Shown one piece after another: positions 21,019 through 32,400 of a DNA stretch of 64,000 nucleotides. Source of the DNA: Phallus indusiatus. Taxonomy: Eukaryota; Basidiomycota; Agaricomycetes; Phallales; Phallaceae. The position numbers were made by a program, and so were the translations under genes. The first letter of the stretch is position 1; every line of letters starts with the position of its first letter. The notes below the pieces were generated by a model. The model did no database searches, was not told the origin of the DNA, and saw only the letters and a list, made by a program, of their open reading frames with translations. The stretch spans positions 124,001-188,000 of the forward strand of contig JAQFWX010000072.1 of assembly GCA_027605045.1 (NCBI GenBank), given 5' to 3'.

Positions 21019-22116
21019 CTAGTCTATCCTGATTCGGTTTCTTTCAAACTGGCCCTTATTCCACTCCGCCTTCCCCGTGTCACTTTTATCCTTCACAATC
21101 GTGTCAAACTTGATGATTTGCCGGAAGGTCTCGAAAATACCATTGGAAAGTGTGTTCTTCTCGCGGTATTCCTGGCTGTCTCGTAACAACCTTTCATGAG
21201 CGGCCCTTAAGCGATAGAAAGGAACCTGGCTATTTAAATGATGCGCCGCGTGCAAACCATCATTTAATGGGTGGATCCACCATCTCTGCCAGAACCCATC
21301 ATTCGTCCGCGAATTGCCGAAATATTTTGTCATATCCTGGCCGAGATGTTCTCCAAGTTCAGCCCACCAACGAGTTATTGGCAAAATGCCCAACCATGGG
21401 ACAACATAATATAGCGCGAAACCTTTCCAAACACCGAAGTGGTGGACGCCTGCTAATACGGACGCCCAATAGATGAGTTTACTGGGATAGGACTCGGAGC
21501 ATGTCCAGAATTCGTAAAAGAGGGTGATAAGGTACTCGTAATGGAAGAATCCTGTGAACGGGAGGCCAAAGATTAGCCAGTACCATTTCGCAGGGGAGGG
21601 ACGGTTAGGCCCAATGACGCCAAAGGAAATGAGCCGCACGACATCTGCGTCTCGAACGGGATCCCCGAGGTATTTGTGGTGTTCGAGATGCAAAACACGG
21701 AAAATTTGGACGATTCTGAAGGCAGGAAAAGCAAACAGGAATTCAAGTTGGTCATGGAGTCTGATGGAAGTGAAGAGGTTGTGGTGAGAGGCTTCATGGA
21801 CGAGATGCTCGCATGACCGTAGTCGAGAGCTAATGACGAGAGCAGAGACCGTGTAAACAGCCCACCATAGCTTGGGCTTGTTGAGGGATTGTGCGTGCTC
21901 ACACGCGAGGATACAACCTACGAAGACGACGTAGTTGTTGAAGATGGAGAGGAGACTCAAGAGGTTAGACCTCTTCTGGTACTCTTTGGAAGTGGCATAG
22001 GCCTTACGGTATGCCGTGAGCTCTGAGGCGGAGTCATTGAGCTCCTTTCTAGGAGATTTTGAGAGGGGGAACGAAGTGGGGGTGTCAATGAGCTCTTGGG
22101 TGACTGTAATAGACAT
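21019..22116 (-). CDS. Membrane fatty acid desaturase-like di-iron enzyme (intronless)
   Basis: This protein of 365 aa in one exon starts at ATG 22116; the frame extends upstream only from a GTG. The three histidine boxes of membrane desaturases/hydroxylases are visible: HEASHH (about residue 117), HLEHHKY (about 150) and HAAHH (about 290). Between them lie hydrophobic segments (LLSLLSIFNNYVVFVGCILACEH, WYWLIFGLPFTGFFHYEYLITLFY). There is no cytochrome b5 domain. The substrate cannot be named: acyl-CoA, sphingoid base or carotenoid-like desaturases share these boxes. The absence of introns contrasts with every other gene of similar size in the window. Confidence 0.85.
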   Translation of the reverse strand: MSITVTQELIDTPTSFPLSKSPRKELNDSASELTAYRKAYATSKEYQKRSNLLSLLSIFNNYVVFVGCILACEHAQSLNKPKLWWAVYTVSALVISSRLRSCEHLVHEASHHNLFTSIRLHDQLEFLFAFPAFRIVQIFRVLHLEHHKYLGDPVRDADVVRLISFGVIGPNRPSPAKWYWLIFGLPFTGFFHYEYLITLFYEFWTCSESYPSKLIYWASVLAGVHHFGVWKGFALYYVVPWLGILPITRWWAELGEHLGQDMTKYFGNSRTNDGFWQRWWIHPLNDGLHAAHHLNSQVPFYRLRAAHERLLRDSQEYREKNTLSNGIFETFRQIIKFDTIVKDKSDTGKAEWNKGQFERNRIRID

Positions 22117-22398
22117 TGGGTAGGTGTCTTGAATATTTTTTTTCGTTTTTTTGTTCACTTTAAATACTGAAAATTACTCCGTTTTTCAACTTCCGATTCA
22201 CATAAGAGAGATTAACTGGCTTCAGGGGATTAGGAAAAAGACTTGGAGCTAACAAGCGGTGAGCAACGTTCTTGAAAAAAACATTGAAACGACCAATGTA
22301 TGCTCAATGTGAGCTTTCAGGAAAAAATATATTTGAAAATAACACAGGTCATTCGTATTTGATCATCTTCACTGGCTGTTTCTCGTAAAAAAACAACA

Positions 22399-22728
22399 TC
22401 AAGCTTTAATAGTATTAATTGCATGGAAGCCTTCGCCTAGACCCGGCAGGAGGGAGAACCCGAACAAAAACACAGCTTGGGGAAATAATTCATCTGCGGA
22501 GTCCTTTGACTCCTGTGAGTCAATCATGTCATTTTTGTATATTGTTACGACATTGAAATGATTCAGTCGATCCCCAGCGGAGAGCTCCCAATATGACGAT
22601 ATCGCCAAAAGTTCTTCTATTGGTACCCAATTGTAGCAGTGGGTCCGGTGACCGTCGCCCTTTGCGTCTGTGATTCTTGCACATTTGTAATAATTTGGGC
22701 GTTCAGGGGACACCAAAGACTTTTTCAT
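22399..22728 (-). CDS. Hypothetical small protein, 109 aa
   Basis: A single-exon ATG-started frame (ATG 22726-22728). The sequence looks protein-like, with no low-complexity bias: PNYYKCARITDAKGDGHRTHCYNWVPIEELL, AISSYWELSAGDRLNHFNVVTIY, then a short hydrophobic end (QAVFLFGFSLLPGLGEGFHAI). I recognise no family. It could be a lineage-specific gene or a fragment of a larger one. It lies between the desaturase (282 bp from its start) and the SulP gene. Confidence 0.4.
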   Translation of the reverse strand: MKKSLVSPERPNYYKCARITDAKGDGHRTHCYNWVPIEELLAISSYWELSAGDRLNHFNVVTIYKNDMIDSQESKDSADELFPQAVFLFGFSLLPGLGEGFHAINTIKA

Positions 22729-23040
22729 GTTCTTAAGAGTTCTTAAAGTTCTTGAACTTTGCTTCAGCAGACTACTATTTTCGAGAGAATTCCGGTGGGA
22801 CCCGCATCATCAATTCACCAGCCGACCACGGACGAAAACAGGCTTTGGCGCCTATCCTACTCCACCGGATGAAGAATGAAGGTTCCCTGATCTGCTCCAG
22901 GAACTATACATTGCTTGTCGGAGGGCGGTGTCGGATCATTTAATTGGGGGGACTTCAGCTTAGTCATCAAACTTATAAGCATTCAACGCCACGATCTGGA
23001 CGAGCGCTTCCATTCACCCCCTCTCCGAATCTTCAAAATT

Positions 23041-26000
23041 ATGCCAGGAGACAAAGCCCTCCAGATGAACGCTGTGAAAACTCGCATTGGAAGACTCTTG
23101 TCGAATGCTCCTGGTAGATTGTATCGCGGTCTGCCATCGATCTTGCTTGGTACTTTGTTCAACGTTCTCGACGCAGGTATGCTTTAGCGGTGAATTTTTT
23201 TGAAAGTGAACAGCTGATCTTGATCCAACTCTTTTTTGTTGATTAGTCTCGACCGGTTTACTTTTGTTCCCAAATAACAATGGAAAAGGTGTCGACCAGT
23301 TCAAATCTCTGCAAATTGAGGGGCTTTCGATGTACATTCTGAGGTGAATGACGCCATATGGACGAAAAGCCCTCGGAAAGGCTGACCTAAATTTTTTTTC
23401 ACAGTACTGTTCTCTCTCAGGTTGCAATGACACTAGGAGGTTCTCAATTCCCTGGCGCAATGGGTGCAATGTTAATTGAAATTCTACCTTTCCTCCGTGG
23501 TGTGGGTTCCGACATCCGCGACGCACTAGGAAATGACAATCCAGCTCTTATTCCGACTGTCTTCGCTGCCTATGCTCTCACCAGCTTCCTTACAGGCTTC
23601 CTTTTTGTCGTTCTTGGTTTGCTCAAGCTAGGAAATCTGGTATATTTCTTTTTTTTCCTTCTACCCAGGCTATATATGTATAACTTTTTTATTATTGAAC
23701 AGGTTGCTTATTTCCCACAAACCGTGTTGACCGGGGCTATTGGCGCGATCGGTCTCTCACTGTTTATCCTTGGACTTGAATTGACTATCCCGGAATCGTC
23801 ACCTCCATTAACCCTCTCCTCGGCTGGCACCCTCCTCTTCAACGTCCATCATCTTCCGATTCTTGTCGCTGCTATCCTGCCACCTCTTCTTCTCTCTATC
23901 TCAAAACGTTCCAAACTAATCGAACGACTGTCAAGAGGCCTTGTCCACAATCCGTACTACGTGCCGCTGTATCTTGCCTCAATTCCAGCATTATTTTGGA
24001 TTATCGCAGGGTCGATGAAGCTGTCGAAAGATGACCTCGTCCGAAGTGGATGGCTATTCAGCGTTCCTTCCTCTCAGGGACAAAGCGGAATCGGCACAGA
24101 CTGGATCTATTGGCGCGAATTCAATTTCCCAAAAGTCGAATGGTGGGCCTTGAGAAATGCTATCACGAATATAGTTTTGCTTGTGGTAATCGGGGTTCTC
24201 AATTTACCTATCTACGTTCCTGCATTGGCTTTTACGTTGGATGTTCCCTATGACATGAATCATGAATTTCTGGGACAAGGCGCCGCTAATATTTTAGCGG
24301 GTGTGGCTGGCACAGTTCCCAATATTTTGGTACGTTTTTGATAAGCGTTTGATTTTTCTCGGGAAAAACAAAATTTGTTTATCGGTGCATCTTTTTTATT
24401 TTTTTATTTATAGCAATACTCTTACGGTGTTTTTATTACCCGGGCTGGAGGCGGTCGCATAGAACTCGGCATCGTTACAGTCTTTACATTTATTCTTTTC
24501 CTCACTTCTAGTCTTCTTTTACCTTACGTACCAACTATTCTCGCCGCCGGCATGGTTATGTTCTTGGGTATCGAGCTCATGATTGAGGCTGTCTGGGAAT
24601 CTGCTCACACACTCGTTCTGTTGGAATATCTCGTTGTTCTCGGTACACTCCTCGCTTGCACATTTGCTGGTTTTGCTCCAGGTTTCGGCATTGGTATTGC
24701 TACAGCTGCTGTGGTTTATTTGGCATACGGTGTCGTTGATTCTGTACGCAAACTTTTTTCTTTCCTTTTTCTGAAGAAAAATCTCATACCCGTACTATTT
24801 TGTTTAGCGTGCTCGTGTTCTTCAATGGGACGAATGGAACGAAACCCACAAGCATCTCGCTGCAGGATCCGACAGTAGCATCCAACAAATGTCATCTTTA
24901 GACTGTTATGTACCTATTTCGCCACTTAGTCATATGCCCTCTCCTCAGCGGCCACGCTCGGAATCCGTAGACCAGGAAGCGCAACTCACTTCCTCTTCTG
25001 TGCATTCATTAAACTCGGACATTCTCGATAAAATTAGAACCAAGGTTATTGTCTTGACAGGTTATGTTTGTAAGCAATTTCATCCCTCATCTGCTTCGCG
25101 AACCAACTCTAATTTGTTTTTTTTTTAAGTCTTCGCTAGTATTCCCACTTTTGAGGCGAACGTTCTGGATGAGAAGGACAATCCGTCGACCATTCTTGTG
25201 GACGTGACGACTGTACATCGTCTCGAAACAGCGGCTGCGCAATGCTTTGATCGGGCAGTGCGAGATTTAGCTCCTCGGGATGCTGTTCTTATTGTTGCTG
25301 GCATTCGAAAGGGGAGCGGCGTTCATGCTGATTTTGAAAGAGCGGGAGTGTCGTTACTTTGGAATGACGACGGTGCAAACGATCCCAATTGCAAGGGTCT
25401 CAGAGTGTTTGAGAATCGGGTTGAGGCGTTGGCGTGGTGCAAGGCCAGGTTTGAGAGAACCATGTCACTGTCCGAATCCGACAAGAGTGAGTCTTCTTTT
25501 CAAAAAAAAATACCTTGGCTTTTGCTGAAAATAATTTTGTGTTAGAAATTTCGGAAGCTGATTCCGATTATACCTATCCCCTTACTCCTGCTGCTGATAT
25601 TGCAGTATATGAATCTTTCTGCACGCTATTTGACTTTGATCTAAACAGAGTTGTGAAGATTGACGAGAAAGAACAAGTGGCGGACAGCGTTGATATCACT
25701 CCAGCTGTGTCACGCATGCCGTCTTCGATAACGCTGTCAAACTCTTCATCAAAAATCAGGAAATTCTTTTCGGCCGGAGGGAGAATGGTATCTTATAACG
25801 CTGGGAAAATAATTAAAGGTCTGTATATGCAATCAGAAATCAGAATTGAATCTTTCAGGGGAAGTGACTTTACTAATCCATTCGGTTAGATTCTAATGGA
25901 ATCGCTTTTCTGGTGTCTGGATCAGCTTCCCTCCATTTGCCATCCTCATCCCCATCTTCTCAATCTCATACGAGCCGTCTGGCATTACGTGATCTTCTTA

Positions 26001-26254
26001 TGATGCTCCCGAAGGAGACTCTGTTGTATGCGAAAGAACGAGCAAAAACAGTATGGCCCTGGAGTAAAACTCGGCCGATAAAGCTCTCGGCGGGAGCTGT
26101 CGTTATGCTAGATGATGACACGGAAGTCGTGGCCAGATCTAAATGCGTTTGTGTTTATTTGGACAATACTGGAGAAGGCGAGTTAGCCAGATGGGCGAAG
26201 GAGATGGTTGAGAGGAAGGGAATTAATTTCGCTGATAGACGGGAGTTGAGATAG
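23041..26254 (+). CDS. SulP/SLC26-type transporter with STAS domain (Vsb1/YGR125w-like)
   Basis: The start is ATG 23041; the frame upstream opens from TTG only. The SulP membrane domain spans about 23280-24760: SILLGTLFNVLDAVSTGLLLFP, SQFPGAMGAMLIEI, AYFPQTVLTGAIGAIGLSLF, a large loop, then QYSYGVFITRAGGGR and LLPYVPTILAAGMVMFLGIELM. A linker (RPRSESVDQEA) precedes a STAS-like domain (TILVDVTTVHRLETAAAQCFDRAV, DAVLIVAGIRKGSGVHADFERAGV). A further C-terminal part (LVSGSASLHLPSS, GAVVMLDDDTEVVARSKCVCVYL) may be a derived cyclic-nucleotide-binding-like roll. The overall pattern resembles yeast YGR125w, a vacuolar basic-amino-acid transporter, better than plasma-membrane sulfate permeases. About seven introns. 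Transport substrate is inferred only. Confidence 0.88.
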
Positions 26255-27150
26255 AACTGCACGGTATAAATACAAACATGTATAGGCCGTTATACCCCAT
26301 TCGTGTAGATGTTTGTATTTTTTTGAATTGGGTCTGGTCACTGGTGGAACGACAGACGTTCTTTTGCCAGTAACATTCCCAATTGAGAATAGCATTTGAG
26401 AACCTCAGCGATCGTGCGGAATCTCCGGGGCGTTCTCACGGATCAACGGCGGACGACTGCGGATTCCAATCTGAGTAACTGGAGAGGAAATTGTTGTCCA
26501 AGGTCGATTCAGAATTTTCTCATAGGGAAGGTGTTACAATGTTTAATGAATTCTGTTGAAAGAGTTTCTTACTCAGAATTTAGAGTGTTTGTATAGTGAT
26601 TGCTGACAGCCGACTAGCTCGAGAAAACTGTTTGTGATTGGTTGTAGTTGACAGATGCACTGGCAGGTGTTCTATTTAGCCGAAGCCGGGTTAGTCTGTG
26701 CCTGCCAGTGTCATTGCTTGAAAGTCTGTACAGCATACTACTCACACAGCCTTGCGATCGCTGAACAAAACGAGATGTTAGCTCGTGCTTCATGCGCCTC
26801 ACATGCTTATAAAAAAGAGCTCAAATTGTCTACACAACTTTCAAGTTTTAAAAACCTCTGCCAAGTCTTTTTTTTTAACCTGGGCGCTAGAAGGTGCCGG
26901 CAACGGAGGCACCTTGGCAGGCAGGAAGGCAATTGAGAAGCAGTCTCATTTCCAACTCATTTCCACTCACTCGCTCTCCCTCACCTCATCACTGTCTTCA
27001 CTGTTCCATCTCCACAAACAGCCATTCAGCACCACAGATTACCCACATTCATATACACCAACAACGGCGTTCAAATCGTACATATATTCAACTTTTGGAT
27101 AAACAAGTTCCTAGTACTCGCTCTTTCCTCAATTCATTCACTCCATCGAC
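26255..27150. other. Intergenic region with a 10-bp inverted repeat
   Basis: This is 896 bp between the SulP stop and the protease ATG. An inverted repeat CACTGGCAGG (26658-26667) / CCTGCCAGTG (26701-26710) with a 33-nt spacer is the only clear structure. Downstream the sequence turns into pyrimidine-rich, C/A-rich leader typical of a fungal 5'-UTR (26950-27150). No gene is supportable. Confidence 0.45.
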
Positions 27151-29425
27151 ATGCACCGCCCTCGCGACGAGGGTTCCCAGCCGCGAGGCGACCAAGGTGT
27201 CATATTGAATCTCACTCTCTCCGGTGATGGCGTATGGAATGCGTCAGTACTTTATATTATTATTACCAGTCTTCTTTTTACCCCCTCACAAATCATTACC
27301 CCCCATTTTACAGTATATACTCTCTCTCAGCTACCGTGGGCAAGGCCCGTCAGAGTTTACGCCTTTCCATTGACACAGGTTCCTCAGATATTTGGATTGC
27401 TAGCACTTCTTGCTCATCTTCAGCATGCTCCGGTGCTCACACGACTCTATACAACCCAGATAGTGCTATCCAGACCGGCATAATGCTAACCCTCAGCTAC
27501 TTGTATGTTCATCCGCTCTTTGGCAGAAAATATCCTCTCATCTTTTTCGCATCAGACGTGGTTCCGTAGAAGGCCCAATTGTTTGGGATAATCTTACAAT
27601 AGGACCGTATTCTATTCCCGCACAAGCCATGGTTTCCGCATCTCAAGTCACAGACGAACTCTTGTCCTCAGACTTTGTCGGTCTTCTAGGTCTAGCCCTC
27701 CCGCAAAACTCCAACATCGCAACGAAAATTCCTCCCACCGAATCCGACGCACCTGACGGTGCAACGTTTCAGCAAAACGTATTCGGTCTCACCCCTATTG
27801 ACACCGCCCCCGCTGAACGTTTTCTCGGCGTTTCACTCGAACGTCCAGGATCGTCTCGCATTCCTTCTCTATTGACTATTGGGAAACATCCTGCAAATCT
27901 TATTCCGAACTTCGATCCTTCCAAAATCAATTACATGTCTTTAATTCCTTCTTCCAATGGCGATACTTACTGGAGAGTATCGTTGGATGCTATCACCGGC
28001 TGGGTTGATAGTGTTCAAAAACCCATTCAATTAGGAGCTTCAACAATCGTCACCAGCGATTCCCCGCTCGCGATCCTTGACACCGGGGGATCAATAATTC
28101 TTACAACAAGGAGTATTGCCAATGCAATATATGGTGCATGGGGCATCGGACCCGCATCCGACGGCAATTGTATGCTTCTCTTCTCCTTCTTTATTAAATT
28201 TCTCATTTTTCTCTCCCTTTTCTGACAAACGAATTCTGATTTCACTATTTTTTTTATTGCAGACTATATCCCATGTGCGACCCCAATGAATATGACAATC
28301 AGTTTAGGAAATATGGGTCCCATACCTATTCACCCTTTGGATTTAACAGCTCAGCCGCCGAGCGGCAACGTCCCGTCACTAACAGATACTTGCGTGGGCA
28401 TAATCCAAGCTTCGGATCAATTGAATAGTGTGGCGGACATGATACTCGGCGTTGCCTTTATACGTAATGTTTACGCCGTTTTATCCTCAGATCCAAGCAA
28501 TAGCACCGTCGTCACAAATACCACTATAAACGAAGAAATTTTACCCATGCTAGGACTTTTATCGCTGACGGATCCAACAACTGCTTTAGAAGAATTTCAC
28601 ACCGTTCGTGTTTTGGGTCAGTCCCTCGAACCTTCTAATAATAGCGTCAACTCGGGCACAGTCGTCGTAGACAGAAGTCTCAGCGTCGGTATTATCGTTC
28701 TCATTTCCATCATTGGATTTTTCCTTTTTTGTATAATCCTATTCGGAATTCGGTGGTGGATTTTACGGCGAAGATTCAAGAAAAATCCAAGTTCCCGCGA
28801 ACAATTGGATTCGGCTGACGACTCGAATTATACGAAAACGAAAAATTCGTATGAGATGGATGGTGGCTCGTCTTGTGCTAAGAGCACTGTAGCCGATGAA
28901 TTTAAGAATGAATCGAGTTATGCGGAGAGTACGCTTGGCAGCGTACGCACGCGGATAGAGTCCGCATATATTGTTGATTCAGAACCTACCAGCCAAGAAC
29001 TACCTACTCCCCGAAATTATTCACCCTCATACGCTCAACTCACATCATCACCTTCCCCTCCCTCAGCAAACCAACCGCAAAACACGGAAATCACACCCCC
29101 ATCGCCGAATCATCAGTACGATGACAGCTCACCACCACCGCTAGCAGCTGGACCCGACGAAACTCACTCTGGACGACATAGACATACTTGGCTTCACTCA
29201 CGGTCATTCTCAACAAGTTCAGCCACCGCCAGCTCGTTTCATGAAGAATTCGGTATGGCCGGCGTCGGTGCGCAACGAAACTCCATTGCCAGTGCGTCTA
29301 GCCATAAAGAAGTCCGACCTCGAATACAAGAAGATGCGTATCGGTCGATTTCGTTGTCGATGCCGCCGGTGACACGGCTAATAGGCGATGAACTTGGACC
29401 GATTTCGGATGATGTGTTAGAGTGA
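27151..29425 (+). CDS. Pepsin-like aspartic protease (A1) with C-terminal membrane anchor and long cytosolic tail
   Basis: Both catalytic Asp motifs are present: DTGSSDIW (about 27372-27395) and DTGGS (about 28080). A disulfide pair CSSSAC follows the first, and LLGLALPQ and FLGVSLERP mark the A1 fold. After the protease, a TM helix (SVGIIVLISIIGFFLFCIILFGI, about 28681-28750) is followed by basic RRRFKK and about 210 residues of Ser/Pro-rich tail (PSPPSANQPQ, PPPLAAGPDE). The ATG at 27151 gives MHRPRDEGSQPRGDQGV with no signal peptide; a leader exon upstream was sought but not found. Introns: GTCAGT...ACAG after the codon pair for Asn-Ala, GTATGT...TCAG, and one near 28170-28262. Probably an endomembrane or surface protease of yapsin-like topology; substrate unknown. 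Confidence 0.88.
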
Positions 29426-32400
29426 TAGTTCATGTTCATGAGCTTTTGATGATACCGGTGACGGCCACGACGACGATGACGATGACGCTAACGACGATAA
29501 TACCAACCGTTGCATATATTTATCGGCATACATATTTCACATCACCTTGTTTGTTTATTACGGATTTTCAACCTTCTTTTTTTCTTGCGTCATCATGCCA
29601 CGAACGGACTATCTGGACGGTGTGTGTCTCTGGATTGGAGAGTGGAAGCAATTTGTTTGGAACGATCATATTCACAAAATGGAGGGAAAAGAAAATTTCT
29701 TGCGACGGCATGTTTTCTCTTTCTCTTTCTCCCTTTCAGCCATGGCCTGCTTTTTAGCATTTAATTATTACGTCATTTGCATATTCAACGGACCTAATAT
29801 CACAACAAAAAAGTCTTTGATCTTTTTTTTCTCACTCTCTCCATCTGCATCATGGTTTTCTCTCCTTTCCCCCCCCGCCTCTCCTTCGGTTTTCTAATAT
29901 GTATCTCGATTTGTTTTAGTTGTACAATATCTTTCTCCTCTCGACGATGACGACAAGAGTCTTTCTTTTTTCCTGATTGATTATTTTTGGACGCACAAAT
30001 ACTGTGCCGATGTCGGGTTTTGTTTTAGACAAAATTTTCCCCCTTTTTCTTTTCTTTTTTTCGCGCGACGTTCTCGTGTTGCAGTAAAATCACTAGTAGT
30101 ATGTTATTGTACGATATATACATCTCTCGTTTCATGTCTATGCTTTCACGAAACCCAACTCACCTTGATTAATTAATAAATGTAATAATACATGCATGAT
30201 ACGCATATACACAACTCAAACAGATACTCTCACATCATGGTAAAACGTGGATTCCGACCTGTATTTTTTCTTCTTCCTCTCTTTCCTTTTTCTCCTTCTA
30301 ATGTTGTAAAGTTCCAGGAAACAGCGTTTGTGGAGCGGAACAACAGTTATGACATACATACATATTCAGTAACTTTACCGGCGAACTGCACTGTGATCTC
30401 AACAACTGGATATATGTAAGTAAACAACATGCCTTAGCCCTTTGTTTTGAGGGGGATGCTGAGGCGAGCAAAGTATGATAACACCAGATAAACGAAATGA
30501 ATCAATATTATAATTCAATCTTGAAAAGTAACCGTTGTGAATGGTGCATGCGGCATTTATTTCATTCGAGTACGATAGACCGGGTTCAGACTTGGCAATA
30601 ATAGTATATATTAATTCGCCGGACTCTCAAGCTTCTACTTAATACATTTACCAGTTATATAAGGGACCGCTCATGTAAATAATAGGATGATTCTTTGCCA
30701 AAAGTAAGGACTAGAATTCTCGGGCCGCCGGGCGTAGCCAAATTCCACGATCGTCGGAGCTTTTTGCATTTGCGTTCGCGTTTTGTAACGACCTAAAATT
30801 GCCCGGGACGTGGAAAAGAAAGGAAGAACCTACCTTTTCAATTCCGGCGTCACGATGTGGGGGCATTGAATGTACTGTGTGCGCGGGTAGGAGCGAAGCG
30901 CCTGGTCCTTGCTATGTATGTAGCGTACACCTTTAATTTCATTATCGCTGGTGTTTAATTACCGACGTGAACCATGAAAAAAAGGAAGAGAGGAAAGGGC
31001 GTGTGTGCGGGTATGTGTGTGCTTGCGCCATGGCTCCGAAGGGGGGAAAAAAAAATTTCGGTGCACTGCTTTTATATAGTACGTAAATATGTAAAGTGTG
31101 CGAGTTGTTGACGTTGTGAGGTTGGAGTTGTTCAACAAGGAAGCAAAGAGACATGCTGAAGATGACGTTGTGTTCCCGTTCGCGTTGCAGACCAGTGCGA
31201 TGGAGGTGGATCGGAGCCAGATCCTTTGGCAATTCGTGAATCGTTACCCTACCGATGAGCTTGAAATCCGATGGGTTAACTGATCGCTGTCACAAGCTAC
31301 AGATCGCCCGGTACAAGTATGTACTAATCTTCCATTGCGAATGCTAGTGCCAGAATCGAGGGTCTCCGCTTTAGCCATGGCATATGTAACTGTAATCTGT
31401 AAAGGGTGCATCTGCAATCGGGAGGAAAGAATGCTCAACATGGATGCCGGGAGATCGATGACTTGCCATATGTTATCATGCACCCGGAGACTTGTCACTT
31501 ATCGACTTATCGCCCATATGAAGAGAACCACAATGTCCGAGAGTTAAATGGGAAAGTGTCTAGCATGGTTACTGAGCTGAACACGAGAGAAGGTGCCCAA
31601 CTTGAAAGCTTGATAGGGCGCCGGCCGCCATACATATGGATGTAGTACCTGCTTTGTTGAGAAGGGGAGCACAAGTACTCTCGGCTGGCAAAAATCTCCG
31701 GTGTATGACAGCGTTTCGAAGAGCCCAGGTATGTACATCCTTATACTCCGAACGAAAAATTCATAATCTCTTTTGGTTCGCCAATATGACAAGTGCTTTA
31801 AAAAAAGAAAACCCAATCCGATTATAAGTCCCGACACCCGGCCGGCAGATGTTCGATTTTCCGTTGCCTCACGGTTTCAGAATCTATGAAATTAGCTTCC
31901 CTCCCTTTGAAAAAAGTGACGTCGGCGCGTGTTGTTTGTTTGCCTACAACGTCTTTCCGTTCGGTCTGCAAATGTTAAGTACCATACAAAGCTCCGGATC
32001 ACCTTAGCAATCGCGATAAGTTATCGTAACTAGGTACATCCGTCGCCATTGCGTTGTTGCGTTGAGTGCAGGCGTTTTTGAAAGGGAGCGTCTTAACTGC
32101 GTGTAAGGCCGAAGAAGAACCTGAAATTAGACGCGCATTCAACCTTTCCCTTCCCTCGACACGTCGGCGCGCGCACCGGAAGCGTCCGACTGAGGACTGC
32201 AAATTTAGGTGAAAAAATTTCTGTATGTTTTAATCCCGTGGCATTTCCGTACACGATGCATGGCGGTGCAAGTGCCATAAATTATTGAGAAGTCTGGTTC
32301 ATTCGCTCAAGAAGAAACGTCACGATCATGTAAAAACAAAGAGTTCCAACGAAACCCAACCACGAGGCTTAATGACTATCCCAAATTTCCCATAACTATA

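Noticed and set aside
23014..23526. 170-aa minus-strand ORF opposite the SulP gene
   Set aside because: It is antisense to coding exons and crosses their introns without disruption; composition follows the opposite gene. A shadow frame.
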